This document shows positions 6,471-6,735 of a stretch of DNA of 6,735 bases, one piece after another; within the stretch, counting starts at the first letter, position 1, and every line of letters begins with the position of its first letter. The notes under the pieces were generated by a model. The model was not told where the DNA came from. It saw only the letters and a list, made by a program, of their open reading frames with translations, and ran no database searches. Position numbers and translations under genes: made by a program. Location of the stretch: contig JABGQJ010000426.1 of assembly GCA_018648945.1 (NCBI GenBank), forward strand, positions 1-6,735, read 5' to 3'. This DNA is from Victivallales bacterium. Its GTDB lineage: Bacteria > Verrucomicrobiota > Lentisphaeria > Oligosphaerales > Lenti-02.

Positions 6471-6579
6471 CCAGGGCGGCGGCATATCCCGAGGAAGGCG
6501 CCAGCCTGACGATGCAGCGAGGTCCAAGAAGAGACATTGCCCTGGGGAGTCAGCGTGGCTGCGGGCTCGCGCCCTGGCG
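6469..6579. ncRNA. candidate structured RNA domain closed by a 10-bp long-range helix
   Basis: CGCCAGGGCG at 6469-6478 is the exact reverse complement of CGCCCTGGCG at 6570-6579. Inside it, AGCC (6503-6506) can pair with GGCT (6557-6560) and TGAC (6507-6510) with GTCA (6549-6552), leaving a 4-base bulge (6553-6556). This nesting is what a folded RNA would show. Each outer arm is itself nearly palindromic, however, so the pairing may be a by-product of local repeats. No promoter or terminator was identified and the strand is unknown. Confidence 0.2.
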
Positions 6580-6590
6580 CGGTATGCCAC

Positions 6591-6612
6591 CCTGAATTCC
6601 CGGGGATTCAGG
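6591..6612. terminator. terminator-like hairpin CCTGAAT/ATTCAGG
   Basis: CCTGAAT (6591-6597) and ATTCAGG (6606-6612) pair perfectly around TCCCGGGG. No T-run follows on either strand, so it may instead be part of the repeat cluster. Confidence 0.35.
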
Positions 6613-6644
6613 CTCTGAGGGAGCGGAAACGCGAAGGGATGTCC

Positions 6645-6735
6645 ATGTCCAAAGATCTGGTCCCCTCCTGTTGTTGGCGTGATGCCACGCCTGGCCGCCT
6701 ACTCCAGCGTCGGGCGCACGATCTGACCAGCGGCT
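6645..6735 (+). CDS. possible start of a plus-strand gene (partial, doubtful)
   Basis: An ATG at 6645 follows GAAGGGA (6633-6639) by five bases and opens a frame that runs to the window edge (30 codons, beginning MSKDLVPSCCWRD). An in-frame ATG at 6639 overlaps the ribosome site and is less likely. Codon third positions are less G/C-rich than in the clear genes of the window, and no family is recognisable. It competes with a minus-strand frame over 6699-6735, and the hairpin at 6676-6691 would fall inside it. Confidence 0.22.
   Translation, partial: MSKDLVPSCCWRDATPGRLLQRRAHDLTSG
6676..6691 (-). terminator. hairpin that may end a minus-strand gene entering from the right
   Basis: GGCGTG (6676-6681) pairs with CACGCC (6686-6691) around a 4-base loop. 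On the minus strand it begins seven bases after the TAG at 6701-6699, a common terminator position, but no T-run follows. Confidence 0.3.
6699..6735 (-). CDS. possible 3' end of a minus-strand gene (partial)
   Basis: Reading leftward from the window edge, a frame gives AAGQIVRPTLE and then TAG at 6701-6699. Third positions are mostly G or C, as in the clear genes, and a perfect hairpin follows the stop by seven bases. If real, this gene converges on the small membrane protein gene and the hairpin-rich region lies between two 3' ends. Twelve codons are too few to prove coding or name a product. Confidence 0.28.
   Translation of the reverse strand, partial: AAGQIVRPTLE

Larger units (their letters stand above)
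6310..6735. other. hairpin-rich region without a confident gene
   Basis: The last 426 bases show no reading frame with convincing composition or known motifs. They carry many perfect inverted repeats: 6379-6390 (GAAG/CTTC), 6394-6408, 6421-6440, 6458-6470, 6568-6581, 6591-6612 and 6676-6691. This density is higher than elsewhere in the window. The region could be a spacer between convergent genes, a mobile repeat unit, or a structured RNA. I found no match to RNase P, SRP, tmRNA, 6S or tRNA consensus by eye. Confidence 0.45.

Noticed and set aside
6233..6595. 120-codon plus-strand frame covering the hairpin region
   Set aside because: It overlaps the end of the membrane protein gene in another frame, has no ribosome site, and runs through perfect inverted repeats with no recognisable protein motif.
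1..6735. CRISPR array, insertion sequence or toxin-antitoxin system
   Set aside because: No regularly spaced direct repeats, transposase-like frame, terminal repeats with target duplication, or paired small toxin/antitoxin frames were seen.

Overview
The window reads as a GC-rich bacterial chromosome segment from an organism that oxidises amino acids with ferredoxin-linked enzymes, so probably an anaerobe or a lineage of anaerobic ancestry. GC is roughly 60-65% by eye, third codon positions are mostly G or C, and good Shine-Dalgarno sites sit before several genes. The taxon cannot be fixed from the sequence. The fused beta-gamma subunit and the VorB-type alpha subunit made me think of PVC or Hydrogenedentes-like bacteria, but that is a guess.

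Layout. The left edge (about 1-62) may hold the start of a divergent minus-strand gene for an exported protein. A control region follows (63-301), with a hairpin and an 11/12 direct repeat containing a palindromic 8-mer. Next come an oligopeptide-type ABC transporter ATPase (302-1306) and an NAD(P)-type glutamate dehydrogenase (1456-2715). After a 157-base gap with a candidate promoter comes a tight operon: a small 2[4Fe-4S] ferredoxin subunit (2873-3109), a VorB-like alpha subunit (3131-4195), and a TPP-binding beta subunit fused to a gamma subunit (4192-5616). Alpha and beta-gamma overlap by 4 bases. A 10-bp inverted repeat starts 4 bases after the operon stop. A short unrecognised protein with one N-terminal membrane segment follows (5833-6309). 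The last 426 bases hold no confident gene but a dense run of perfect hairpins with possible longer-range pairing. Just beyond them lie two weak, competing partial reading frames at the right edge.

How the genes may work together (inference). Peptides enter through an Opp/Dpp transporter powered by the first ATPase. Amino groups pass to 2-oxoglutarate by transamination. Glutamate dehydrogenase recycles glutamate to 2-oxoglutarate with release of ammonium. The 2-oxoacid:ferredoxin oxidoreductase converts the carbon skeletons, perhaps branched-chain 2-oxoacids, to acyl-CoA, CO2 and reduced ferredoxin. Each enzyme belongs to a known family. I did not find a clearly new system; the least explained parts are the 158-residue membrane-anchored protein and the structured tail after it.
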